64,000 bases of DNA from an uncultured Cytophagales bacterium (GTDB lineage Bacteria > Bacteroidota > Bacteroidia > Cytophagales > Thermonemataceae), in the NCBI GenBank assembly GCA_937911505.1, contig CALEMF010000015.1, positions 1-64,000 of the forward strand. The letters are read 5' to 3'. Shown in pieces: positions 43,962-52,456 of this stretch; positions within the stretch are counted from its first letter, which is position 1; every line of letters begins with the position of its first letter. Both the position numbers and the translations under genes were made by a program. A model generated the notes under the pieces. The model worked only from the letters and a program-made list of their open reading frames with translations, was not told the origin of the DNA and ran no database searches.

Positions 43962-44984
43962 CTAATCTCGCCTTACCCGCCGCTCCTTAAAATACCGTCG
44001 TATCTTTCGTACCGTTTCGCCCAGTGGTGCGTATGCTACGCCTTTACGGTGGTTCTGAACGCTTACTTGGTACAAAGCTTTCCAGTGCTTGAAGAGGTCT
44101 TTGTAGGCTTGCCAGAGGGGCATTTGTGGGTCGTAAATATGGGCAGGTTCCGAGTTAGCACCGTTGAGTTCTAATACTTTAATATTTCTCCCAGCATACA
44201 AATCGTCTAGGTGGGACACACGTAAATCGTAGCGTCCGAAGTAATAGCCAGTAACGGATCGGCTAATCTCATCGAAAACATCAATCAACTGTGGCGTAAT
44301 CAAGTGATTAGCATTCAGGAAAGTAGTGCCACGAGAATGATTCCCAATGCTCACGAGGTCTTTTTGCGCTCCTGCAGGCAGAACGTCTTGTAGCTCATTG
44401 GCATACTGTGTGGCAAGCATATCGAAGTGATAATTCGTTCGCTTATTTTGTCGAAATAGCTGCGCTAGCGTACTATCACCATCACCTGTCACCTGAAGAA
44501 ATTCTTTCTCTACCACAGAGCTGATCTGACCGCTTGGCTCATCAGGAAGCCGATAGTACATTACGCCTAGTTCCAACGGAAAGTCTACATACTCCTGAAT
44601 GATGAGAGCCAAGTGTTGATACTGTTGTAAGTGGGCTTGTAAAGCGGTGGCAGTTGTTATCTTCTCTACACCAAAGCCTCGCTCACCCACATCAGGTTTT
44701 ATGATAAGCGGAAAATCAATACCCGCTGTGGTCAGTTGTTGCTCAACCTGACTATAGGGTGTATAAGTAGGTATAAAGAGTGTCTTGGGGAGAAAGCGCT
44801 TCGGAATTTTCTCTAAGACATTATATTTTGAATAAGCAGCAAAGCCACCTAGGTTCATAACAGGATTAGCAGCACTAAAAAATACAAAAGAGCGTGCACG
44901 CAAACTGAGCCAAAACCAATAAAAATAAATAGGAATGTAGAAAAACCAAAAAGGCCAAAACTCCCATTTGAAGAATTTCTTCAT
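43962..44984 (-). CDS. ATP-grasp family protein with N-terminal membrane segment
   Basis: 340 aa. Residues 8-35 are very aromatic and hydrophobic (FWPFWFFYIPIYFYWFWLSL), a membrane anchor. After it comes an ATP-grasp fold: FPLIIKPDVGERGFGVEKI (Lys of the ATP loop), LIIQEYVDFPLELGVMY, and KVLELNGANSEPAHIYDP, the Mg-ligand Glu/Asn pair. It resembles the D-Ala-D-Ala-ligase class. The carboxylate substrate is unknown. One bp separates it from the TerB-like gene upstream; the TerC gene lies beyond, so the three may form an operon. Confidence 0.75.
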   Translation of the reverse strand: MKKFFKWEFWPFWFFYIPIYFYWFWLSLRARSFVFFSAANPVMNLGGFAAYSKYNVLEKIPKRFLPKTLFIPTYTPYSQVEQQLTTAGIDFPLIIKPDVGERGFGVEKITTATALQAHLQQYQHLALIIQEYVDFPLELGVMYYRLPDEPSGQISSVVEKEFLQVTGDGDSTLAQLFRQNKRTNYHFDMLATQYANELQDVLPAGAQKDLVSIGNHSRGTTFLNANHLITPQLIDVFDEISRSVTGYYFGRYDLRVSHLDDLYAGRNIKVLELNGANSEPAHIYDPQMPLWQAYKDLFKHWKALYQVSVQNHRKGVAYAPLGETVRKIRRYFKERRVRRD

Positions 44985-44985
44985 A

Positions 44986-45438
44986 CTAGCCTTCTAACTG
45001 CAACCGATTTTTGATGTACTCCAACATACTCTTTTCGTCATCACTCACATCTTCGGAAGTCTCTGCAAATAGGTAAATGGTATCTAAGATCGTTTCTCGA
45101 TCGTGTGGATTATTTTCGAGGTGACCTTTAAGTGCTTCTAGAAAGGCATCTTGCCATTCTTCTAAATGATAAAGCAGGTATTCAAACTCCTCCTTGAAGG
45201 TCTGAATCAACGTGTTAATCTTCAGGGAACCTAACCCATCTTCTTTAAAGATATTACCAAGGCTTTCTGAGAGTTTTTGAAGGTAAAGCTTCTCTCCAGA
45301 GTCTATTACACCATCACTTTTGATCACTAATAAGGTAGGAAAAAATTCTGCAAAGGTAGTAAACTGTTCTAACGAAAGCTTTACACTACGTTTCTCTTTG
45401 TATACGATATAAAGATGCTCAATATTACGAATGCTCAT
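44986..45438 (-). CDS. TerB-like protein
   Basis: 150 aa, all-helical, with the TerB pattern: LVIKSDGVIDSGEKLYLQKLSE (acidic, metal-binding-type loop) and AETSEDVSDDEKSMLEYIKNRLQ as the second. TerB-like proteins are cytoplasmic scaffolds for tellurite-resistance and envelope-stress complexes; their activity is not defined. It lies between the TerC gene upstream and the ATP-grasp gene downstream. Confidence 0.65.
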   Translation of the reverse strand: MSIRNIEHLYIVYKEKRSVKLSLEQFTTFAEFFPTLLVIKSDGVIDSGEKLYLQKLSESLGNIFKEDGLGSLKINTLIQTFKEEFEYLLYHLEEWQDAFLEALKGHLENNPHDRETILDTIYLFAETSEDVSDDEKSMLEYIKNRLQLEG

Positions 45439-45480
45439 GAAGATAGATATTATAGAAAGAGAATAGCATTAAACAACAAG

Positions 45481-46347
45481 CTAGTCAGCCTTAGACTGTT
45501 CTTCTGGTATAGGATTTAGCGGACGACCACGTGGTTGCTCTTCTTGCAGTAAAGCGCCCTCATTGCTGACATCCTCTACATAGCGTCTGTGTAAACGCAC
45601 TTTTTTGCCTTTCTTTTTCATACGTAAGTTGAGAAGCTCTACCACGAGCGAAAAAGCCATCGCAAAATATATGTATCCTTTATTAATTTCTTGATGGAAA
45701 CCTTCCATAACTAGCATTGTGCCGATCATCAACAAGAAAGCCAAGGCAAGCATCTTGAGGGTGGGATGCTTGGTGACAAACTGATTCACAGGCTGTGCAA
45801 AAGCAATCATAATGATCATAGAAAATACCACCGCCAAAACCATAATCCATAGGTTTTCTGGCTTATCTGCATCTACAAGCCCAATGGCCGTCAAGATGGA
45901 GTCAAATGAGAATACAACGTTTAATAAAGTAATCTGCGTAATGACGCTAATGAAAGAAGCCCCCGAAGCCTTTCCTACTACCTCTTCTTCTCCTTCTAGT
46001 TTCTGATGAATTTCTGATACACTTTTATAAATAAGAAATAACCCTCCTGAAAGTAAAATTAAGTCTCTGCCGCTGGGCGCAAACTGAAGTCCAAAAATAG
46101 GTAAATCGAAGATCGGTTTTACTAACCCTACCATCCAAGATAGGGCAAAGAGTAAGGCAATTCTTGGAATCACGGCGATGATGAGCCCTAAGTTGGTAGC
46201 ACGCCTACGATCCTCTTTTGGCAACCTACCAGAGAGGATAGAGATAAACACAATGTTATCTATACCAAGTACTACTTCTAGTAGAGTAAGCGTAAGTAAA
46301 CTGATGAGAGATTCTGTGGTGAGTAAATGCGCTATGACTTCTTGCAT
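45481..46347 (-). CDS. TerC-family integral membrane protein
   Basis: 288 aa. LLEVVLGIDNIVFISILSGRLP carries the acidic family motif inside a membrane helix, and LLNVVFSFDSILTAIGL is its second-half copy (VFSFDSI with the conserved Asp). About seven membrane segments follow in the usual TerC order, ending in a basic tail (RMKKKGKKVRLHRRYV). The family is linked to metal ion export, especially manganese, and to tellurite resistance. Divergent from the ABC exporter. Confidence 0.92.
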   Translation of the reverse strand: MQEVIAHLLTTESLISLLTLTLLEVVLGIDNIVFISILSGRLPKEDRRRATNLGLIIAVIPRIALLFALSWMVGLVKPIFDLPIFGLQFAPSGRDLILLSGGLFLIYKSVSEIHQKLEGEEEVVGKASGASFISVITQITLLNVVFSFDSILTAIGLVDADKPENLWIMVLAVVFSMIIMIAFAQPVNQFVTKHPTLKMLALAFLLMIGTMLVMEGFHQEINKGYIYFAMAFSLVVELLNLRMKKKGKKVRLHRRYVEDVSNEGALLQEEQPRGRPLNPIPEEQSKAD

Positions 46348-46472
46348 GGGACTGGTCAGGACGTTACAGGTACCTATATGGAGTTAAGAGTTGCTACTGC
46401 AATAATAAAAAAATATTAGCTCATAAAGTATTTAATTAAACTAAAAACCTATCAGAATGTTAGAAAACTATG

Positions 46473-46503
46473 TTTCAACCCTTCTGAAAAATTACTAATT
46501 TTG
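46473..46503 (+). promoter_or_regulatory. Bacteroidota-type promoter of the ABC exporter gene
   Basis: A -7 box TAATTTTG (46496-46503) matches the phylum consensus TAnnTTTG, and a -33-like TTTC (46473-46476) lies 19 bp before it. The distance to the ATG at 46536 leaves a leader of about 25 nt. The -33 half is imperfect. Confidence 0.45.
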
Positions 46504-46535
46504 TAAGCCGATTTTAATAATAAAGTGTCGATTGT

Positions 46536-48356
46536 ATGGCAGGTCGTAATCGTTTTAATAAAAACGAACAGGAAGAACTAGATAAAAAGAGAAAACTCGG
46601 TAAAAAGGAACTCCAGAAAACACTTCGCGTATTTCGTTTCGTTTTACCCTACAAAGGATATTTTGCGTTGGGAATGGTTTTTTTAATCATTTCTACCCTT
46701 ACCACACTTGCCTTTCCTATGCTTGCTGGTAAAATTACCAACGTAGCCGTAGGAGATACAGACGAATTCTTCAAGTCTGTGAATCAAGTAGCCTTGATTT
46801 TCGTGGTCTTTATCGTAGCGCAAGCGGTTGCTTCCTTCTTCAGGGTATATTTATTCTCCATTGTTACCCAAAAAACAATGGCCGATATCCGTGCACAACT
46901 CTACAATAAAATTATCTCTCTACCGATTCCCTTCTTCGAGAAAAACCGTATTGGTGAGTTAGTGAGCCGTATCAACACAGATGTATCGCAGCTAGAAACC
47001 ATGCTTTCCTTCGGACTGGCCGAGTTGTTTAGGCAGATTGCTACTTTACTCATTGGGGTAACGATCATCTTTGTTACTTCTCCAGAGCTAGCTTTGGTAA
47101 TGATCTCTACCTTCCCGCTGATGATTATAGCCGCTATTTTCTTTGGTCGCTTCATTCGAAAGCTCTCCAAAAAAGTACAAGATAACCTCGCCACTGCCAA
47201 CGTAATTGTGGAAGAAACCCTACAGGGTATTAATGTAGTAAAGGCCTTTGCCAATGAGCTTTTTGAAACGCGCCGTTATAGAAAAAGCCTCAAAGAGGTA
47301 GTCAATACCGCTTTGAAAGAATCCTTTTACAGAGGTTTCTTCATCTCTTTTATCATTTTGGCTTTGTTTGGGGGGATTGCGCTTGTATTTTGGTATGGTG
47401 CCACCCTCGTAGAAAATGAGGAGCTAGCCATTGGCGATTTACTGACTTTTATTCTTTATACCGTGTTTGTAGGAGGCTCTTTAGGAGGTATGAGCGATCT
47501 TTACGGACAAGTGCAAAAAACCATTGGTGCTTCTGAGCGTGTACTAGACATTATGGAAGAGGCCAGCGAAGTAGAAGTGAATGAGCAGGCACCCACCGTA
47601 GAGCCCGTATTGAACGGTTTGATTCAGTATAAAGAAGTAGGCTTTGCCTACCCCACGCGCCCCGATGTACAAGTACTGAGTGATATTTCTTTTGAAGTAA
47701 AAACGGGCGATAAAGTAGCACTGGTAGGGCACAGTGGTGCAGGAAAGTCTACTATTATTCAACTCCTTATAAAGTTCTATGAAATTCAGAAAGGGGAAAT
47801 TCTGATAGATGGGCAGAATATCCAGCACTTAGATACCCACCTATTACGTAAGCATACTGCGATTGTCCCGCAAGAGGTCATCCTTTTTGGTGGTACAATT
47901 CGAGAAAATATTGCCTACGGGAAACCTACTGCTACAGAAGAAGAAATCAGAACCGCTGCCGCGCAAGCCAATGCACTTACCTTTATTGAAGGATTCCCCG
48001 ATAAGTTTGACACGATTGTAGGCGAGCGAGGTATTAAGCTCTCTGGCGGACAACGACAACGCATCGCCATTGCCAGAGCTATTCTAAGAAATCCAACCAT
48101 CCTTATTCTTGACGAAGCCACCAGCTCGTTAGATGCAGAGTCAGAAAGACTAGTACAGGAGGCACTCGATGAATTGATGAAGGGCAGAACCACCATTATC
48201 ATTGCCCATCGTTTGGCTACGATCCGTAAGGTAAACCGTATCTATGTGATCAATCAAGGTAAAATTGTAGAAGCAGGTACGCACGAAAGCCTTCTCCAAA
48301 ACGAAACAGGTATCTATAACAGCCTAGTAAAGTTACAACTAGAGGTAAGTGATTAA
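46536..48356 (+). CDS. ABC exporter, MsbA-like (fused membrane and ATPase domains)
   Basis: 606 aa. Residues about 35-330 hold six membrane segments with the exporter motif FFEKNRIGELVSRINTDVSQLE. The ATPase follows: Walker A GHSGAGKST, Q-loop AIVPQEVILFGGTIRENIAYG, signature LSGGQRQRIAIARAI, Walker B ILILDEATSSLD and IIAHRLATI. Homodimeric half-transporters of this kind export lipids, lipid A or drugs from the inner membrane. The substrate is not known. It stands alone with its own promoter; DUF1800 follows after 63 bp. Confidence 0.92.
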   Translation: MAGRNRFNKNEQEELDKKRKLGKKELQKTLRVFRFVLPYKGYFALGMVFLIISTLTTLAFPMLAGKITNVAVGDTDEFFKSVNQVALIFVVFIVAQAVASFFRVYLFSIVTQKTMADIRAQLYNKIISLPIPFFEKNRIGELVSRINTDVSQLETMLSFGLAELFRQIATLLIGVTIIFVTSPELALVMISTFPLMIIAAIFFGRFIRKLSKKVQDNLATANVIVEETLQGINVVKAFANELFETRRYRKSLKEVVNTALKESFYRGFFISFIILALFGGIALVFWYGATLVENEELAIGDLLTFILYTVFVGGSLGGMSDLYGQVQKTIGASERVLDIMEEASEVEVNEQAPTVEPVLNGLIQYKEVGFAYPTRPDVQVLSDISFEVKTGDKVALVGHSGAGKSTIIQLLIKFYEIQKGEILIDGQNIQHLDTHLLRKHTAIVPQEVILFGGTIRENIAYGKPTATEEEIRTAAAQANALTFIEGFPDKFDTIVGERGIKLSGGQRQRIAIARAILRNPTILILDEATSSLDAESERLVQEALDELMKGRTTIIIAHRLATIRKVNRIYVINQGKIVEAGTHESLLQNETGIYNSLVKLQLEVSD

Positions 48357-48419
48357 CGATCTTTAGATTAAACCTTTACGGTACTCGCGCGTCTAAGTAA
48401 GTAAACCACAAAGGTTACT

Positions 48420-49820
48420 ATGATAGCGCAACAAAGAAAAATACAGCACCTCTTCTGGCGGGCAGGCTTTGGGCTAACGCCACAAGAACTCAACCAATGG
48501 CAAGGTAAAAAGCTATCTACTTTGATTGACGAGCTTTTTAAAGAATCCCAAAAAGCCCTACCTCTGTCAGTAGTTAATCTACCTAAAATAGCGAGTGTCA
48601 ATAGGAAGAAGATGACCGCTGAAGAGAGAAAAGCTTTCAGAAAAGAAAGACAAGAACAAAGTAAAAACCTGAATCGCGCTTGGCTAGACAGAATGGTAAG
48701 CGGTAAGGGACGCCTCAGAGAAAAAATGACCCTTTTTTGGCACGGACATTTCGCCTGCAAAACGCCCCTTCCGTACTTGAGTCAAATGCAAAACAATACA
48801 CTTCGAGAACACGCCCTAGGAAAGTTTGGCGATCTACTACTGGCGGTCTCAAAAGACCCAGCGATGTTGCAATTTCTCAATAACCAGCAAAATAGAAAGC
48901 AACAGCCCAACGAAAACTTTGCCCGTGAACTCCTTGAGCTTTTCACACTGGGGAGAGGCAACTACACAGAGAAGGATATTCAAGAAGCGGCACGGGCTTT
49001 TACAGGTTGGGGCTTTAATAGAGAAGGGCAATTTGTTTTCAGAGAACGTGTCCACGATTTTGGATCCAAGACATTTATGGGTAAGACAGGTAACTTCAAT
49101 GGAGAAGATATCATTAAAATTGTATTAGAAAATCCACAAACTGCCCAGTATATTACCACAAAACTCTATAAGTTTTTAGTCAACGAGGAACCTGATACAC
49201 AACGCGTGAAAGAACTAGCTGATTTTTTCTATCAGGCTGACTACGACATTACAAAACTGCTCCAGAAAATTTTCAATGCTAATTGGTTTTATGATGAGCA
49301 AAACGTAGGTGTACTAATTAAGTCACCAGTTGTCCTACTGGTAAGCACGAGGCGAAACTTCGGAATTACTTTTCAAAATAAAGACATACAGCTATTCATA
49401 CAAAGGGTATTAGGGCAGATGGTGTTCAACCCACCGAATGTAGCAGGCTGGGCAGGAGGGAAGTACTGGATCGATAGTTCTACGTTGCTATTTCGCTTAC
49501 AATTCACCAACTATATTTTCTTACAATCTGACGTGAGAGTGAATGACAAGGATGAAGGAGATGTCAACGTGGAGAACTTTAGAAAAACAGGCGGGCGAAA
49601 GCTAAAGGCAACGGTGGCTTGGGAACCTTACTTAAAACGCTTTAGCAAAGAAAAAAATAGAAAAAAATTATTGGCTGAGCTAGAGCAGTATTTATTACAA
49701 AGTAATGCGGCTGTATCTACAGAAGAATTTTTAAAAAAATGGCAAAATGAGGAAACGGGTAACTTTGTCAAACAAGTCACCTTAGCACTCACCGCTTTAC
49801 CTGATTATCAACTCGCTTAA
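48420..49820 (+). CDS. DUF1800-family protein
   Basis: 466 aa starting MIAQQRKIQHLFWRAGFGLT, the typical DUF1800 opening (H.L.RA.FG.T). Other family motifs: REKMTLFWHGHFACK, LREHALGKFGDLL, NENFARELLELFTLGRGNYTEKDIQEAARAFTGW, and NPPNVAGWAGGKYWID. Its gene is followed 5 bp later by a DUF1501 gene, the invariant partner in many bacteria. The pair has no defined activity to my knowledge; an envelope or secretion role is often assumed. No signal peptide is seen. Confidence 0.9.
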   Translation: MIAQQRKIQHLFWRAGFGLTPQELNQWQGKKLSTLIDELFKESQKALPLSVVNLPKIASVNRKKMTAEERKAFRKERQEQSKNLNRAWLDRMVSGKGRLREKMTLFWHGHFACKTPLPYLSQMQNNTLREHALGKFGDLLLAVSKDPAMLQFLNNQQNRKQQPNENFARELLELFTLGRGNYTEKDIQEAARAFTGWGFNREGQFVFRERVHDFGSKTFMGKTGNFNGEDIIKIVLENPQTAQYITTKLYKFLVNEEPDTQRVKELADFFYQADYDITKLLQKIFNANWFYDEQNVGVLIKSPVVLLVSTRRNFGITFQNKDIQLFIQRVLGQMVFNPPNVAGWAGGKYWIDSSTLLFRLQFTNYIFLQSDVRVNDKDEGDVNVENFRKTGGRKLKATVAWEPYLKRFSKEKNRKKLLAELEQYLLQSNAAVSTEEFLKKWQNEETGNFVKQVTLALTALPDYQLA

Positions 49821-49825
49821 AGAGG

Positions 49826-51034
49826 ATGACTATGAAACGAAGAAATTTTATACAAAAATCAGCCTTAGCAACTACAGGTACTATGATGATTCCTGCTTTT
49901 CTAAAGGCTTTTGAGCTACAACGTACTGTCAATCCTGAGGCAGCGCATCCTATAGTAGTAATCATACAACTGTCAGGTGGTAACGATGGGCTTAATACCA
50001 TTATCCCTTACCAAAATGATCTTTATTATCAATTACGTCCTAAGCTAGCCATTCCTAAAGAACAAGTGATTAGCATAGATAAGAAAAAAGACTTAGGGTG
50101 GCATCCAGCCCTCCAGCCTTTACAGTCTTTGTATGATAAAGGTTGGCTGGCGATGCTCAATAATGTTGGCTACCCCAACCCTGATCGTTCGCACTTCCGC
50201 TCGATGGATATCTGGCATACGGCCAGCGATGCCGATGAGTATTGGTACACAGGGTGGTTGGGAAGATTCCTAGATGCGCACTGTGAGCAAGATTGCCAAG
50301 CACATACTGCCATTGAGATTGATGATACGCTCAGCTTGGCTTTGAAAGGTAGCGAACTGAAGGGCTTGGCGATGCAAGACCCTCGTAAGTTTTACCAAAT
50401 GACAAGATCGGGCTTTCTGAAGAAGGTAAGTGAGCAAAAAGTAAAAGGTGATAATAATACTGCTTATCTCTACAAAACGCTCGCAGAAACGGTCTCCTCG
50501 GCTGACTACGTATACGAAAAATCGCAGGTGAAACAAACGGCGGCTTCGTACCCACAGACTAGTTTAGGACGTCGTCTAAAGACCATCTCGCAAATGATTC
50601 AGTCAGGTCTCTCTACAGAAGTATATTATGCTTCTTTGTCGGGTTTTGATACGCATGTAGGGCAAGTGATTAAGCACCAGCGACTACTCAAACAATATGC
50701 GGAGGCGCTAAAAGCTTTTGTAGAAGATTTACATAAGAGCAATGCCTTTGATCAAGTATTAGTACTTACCTTCTCAGAGTTTGGGCGCCGCGTAAAACAA
50801 AACGCTAGTAATGGTACAGACCATGGCGCAGCGAATAATTTATTTGTAGTAGGTAAAAACCTTAAAAAAGCAGGCTTCTACAATGAGGGTCCCAATCTGA
50901 GTGATTTGGATGATGGAGATATCAAGTACCAGATTGATTTCAGAGACATTTATGCTACGCTACTTAAAAAGCATCTTAAAGCAGACGATAAGAAAATTCT
51001 AGGTAAGAGCTTCAATTACTTAAACTTTATTTAG
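49826..51034 (+). CDS. DUF1501-family secreted protein (Tat-like signal)
   Basis: 402 aa. The N-terminus MKRRNFIQKSALATTGTMMIPAF has a twin-Arg-like RRNFIQK motif, so Tat export is plausible. Family motifs are IVVIIQLSGGNDGLNTIIPYQ, RSHFRSMDIWHTA, SGFDTHVGQ, VLTFSEFGRRVKQNASNGTDHGAANNLFVVG. The DTH, EFGRR and DHG motifs recall alkaline-phosphatase-type metal sites. Paired with DUF1800. Its stop TAG overlaps the stop of the converging gene by sharing TTAG. Confidence 0.9.
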   Translation: MTMKRRNFIQKSALATTGTMMIPAFLKAFELQRTVNPEAAHPIVVIIQLSGGNDGLNTIIPYQNDLYYQLRPKLAIPKEQVISIDKKKDLGWHPALQPLQSLYDKGWLAMLNNVGYPNPDRSHFRSMDIWHTASDADEYWYTGWLGRFLDAHCEQDCQAHTAIEIDDTLSLALKGSELKGLAMQDPRKFYQMTRSGFLKKVSEQKVKGDNNTAYLYKTLAETVSSADYVYEKSQVKQTAASYPQTSLGRRLKTISQMIQSGLSTEVYYASLSGFDTHVGQVIKHQRLLKQYAEALKAFVEDLHKSNAFDQVLVLTFSEFGRRVKQNASNGTDHGAANNLFVVGKNLKKAGFYNEGPNLSDLDDGDIKYQIDFRDIYATLLKKHLKADDKKILGKSFNYLNFI

Positions 51035-51513
51035 AAATAACGCTGCAACCAAGTTTCTTGTGCTGGTTTCAGCCAATCTTTCTCAAGCTGACTAAGCGTA
51101 GTAATTGTATTATCAAACACAAGGGTAGTAGGCGTAATCTCACCTTCATTAATCTTTTCTTTGATCAGCTTGAAGTCGATAGTACGCATCTTATCCTCTT
51201 TTATAAAGCCCACCAACGAACGGTCTAGGAGTGATATATTAAATTCATTTTCTAGCGACTGAATAAAGTGTGTCATTTTATCTATCGAACAGCCAGAGGC
51301 TTGGTTGTGTGCTTCATTGACAGCCAAAATGATAAAGCAGTCGTGTTCGATCATAGCAGAGGCTTCTAAGGTCTGGTTATGTGCTGTCCATTGGGTAATG
51401 AACTGTGTGTTTTTGGTATTGATAAGCCTTTTTTCGCGCTCATCGAATTTACGATTGGCTTGGAAAATCCAAGTGCGAGAAGTAGAGGGAAGTTGATCGA
51501 AGGTTACAAACAT
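51031..51513 (-). CDS. Conserved Bacteroidota protein of unknown function (often misnamed ABC transporter ATPase)
   Basis: The start ATG 51513 (MFVTFDQLPSTSRTWIFQANRKF) is chosen; the upstream extension has no family character. 160 aa. The opening is highly characteristic of a small protein conserved across the phylum and annotated as an ABC transporter ATPase, but it has no Walker A or B motif. The rest alternates helices and strands (RSLVGFIKEDKMRTIDF, TLVFDNTITTL). Function unknown. It converges on the DUF1501 gene. Confidence 0.75.
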   Translation of the reverse strand: MFVTFDQLPSTSRTWIFQANRKFDEREKRLINTKNTQFITQWTAHNQTLEASAMIEHDCFIILAVNEAHNQASGCSIDKMTHFIQSLENEFNISLLDRSLVGFIKEDKMRTIDFKLIKEKINEGEITPTTLVFDNTITTLSQLEKDWLKPAQETWLQRYF

Positions 51514-51618
51514 AAAAAATATAGTCTTGAAGGTTCTTAAGCGTTGATAGCCTTGTAATACTACACGATAAGAACCTTTCATTAAAGTTTTACAAAAAAA
51601 ATACTATCTCATTAGTCC

Positions 51619-52407
51619 TTACATAGACTTGAGAATAAGCTCTGAGAGGTCATAGACCATTACTTCTCCTTCTTTTTCCTTATTCTTAATCCCATCCGTC
51701 ATCATGACCATACAGAAAGGGCAACCCACTGCTACTACTTTTGCTTCTGTCTCTAAGGCTTCTTCGATACGTTCTATATTGATGTCTTTTTTCCCTTCTT
51801 CAGGTTCTTTGAACATCTGTGCACCGCCTGCTCCACAGCAGAGCCCTTTGGTACGGCAGCGTTTCATCTCAACAAGGTCAGCATCTAACGCCTTAATTAC
51901 CTCACGAGGGGCTTCATATACGCCATTAGCGCGCCCTAAATAGCAGGAATCGTGAAAGGTAACTTTTTTCCCTTTAAAAGCGCCTCCTTCTACTTTCAAT
52001 CTTCCCTCGTCGATGAGTTGCTGTAGAAAAGTAGAGTGGTGAATCACTTCGTAGTTTCCACCTAGCTCAGGATATTCATTCTTTAAGGTATTGAAGCAAT
52101 GCGGACACGCTGTTACAATCTTCTTAATGCCATACATATCGAGCGTTTGAATATTGCTCATCGCCTGCATCTGGAATAAGAACTCGTTGCCGGCACGTCT
52201 GGCAGGATCACCCGTACAGTTTTCTTCTGTACCTAATACAGCAAAGTTGACCCCTACTTTATTCAGTATTTTTACAAAGGCAACGGTTACTTGCTTGTAG
52301 CGATCATCGAAGGCGCCCGCGCAGCCCACCCAAAATAATACTTCGGGTTGCTCGCCTTTCGCTTGTAGTTCGGCCATTGTAGGCACTTTATAGGTATTTT
52401 CACTCAT
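51619..52407 (-). CDS. CCG-domain Fe-S protein, HdrB-like
   Basis: 262 aa. Two CCG-type clusters: CPHCFNTLKNEYPELGG...HDSCYLGR (first) and CRTKGLCCGAGGAQMFKEPEEG...GCPFCMVMM (second), plus the N-terminal VGCAGAFDDR. This is the HdrB / glycolate-oxidase-Fe-S type, an electron-carrying or disulfide-reducing subunit. The next gene upstream encodes an HdrC-like membrane Fe-S protein 49 bp away, so the two form a complex. Inference: links reduced ETF or other donors to quinone. Confidence 0.88.
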   Translation of the reverse strand: MSENTYKVPTMAELQAKGEQPEVLFWVGCAGAFDDRYKQVTVAFVKILNKVGVNFAVLGTEENCTGDPARRAGNEFLFQMQAMSNIQTLDMYGIKKIVTACPHCFNTLKNEYPELGGNYEVIHHSTFLQQLIDEGRLKVEGGAFKGKKVTFHDSCYLGRANGVYEAPREVIKALDADLVEMKRCRTKGLCCGAGGAQMFKEPEEGKKDINIERIEEALETEAKVVAVGCPFCMVMMTDGIKNKEKEGEVMVYDLSELILKSM

Positions 52408-52456
52408 GGTTTAGTCAATTATAAGGTTTTCTGAAATTAACGAAAGAGACTATTTA

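Noticed and set aside
51031-51513. ABC transporter ATPase label for the small gene
   Set aside because: No Walker A, Walker B or signature motif exists in its 160 residues.
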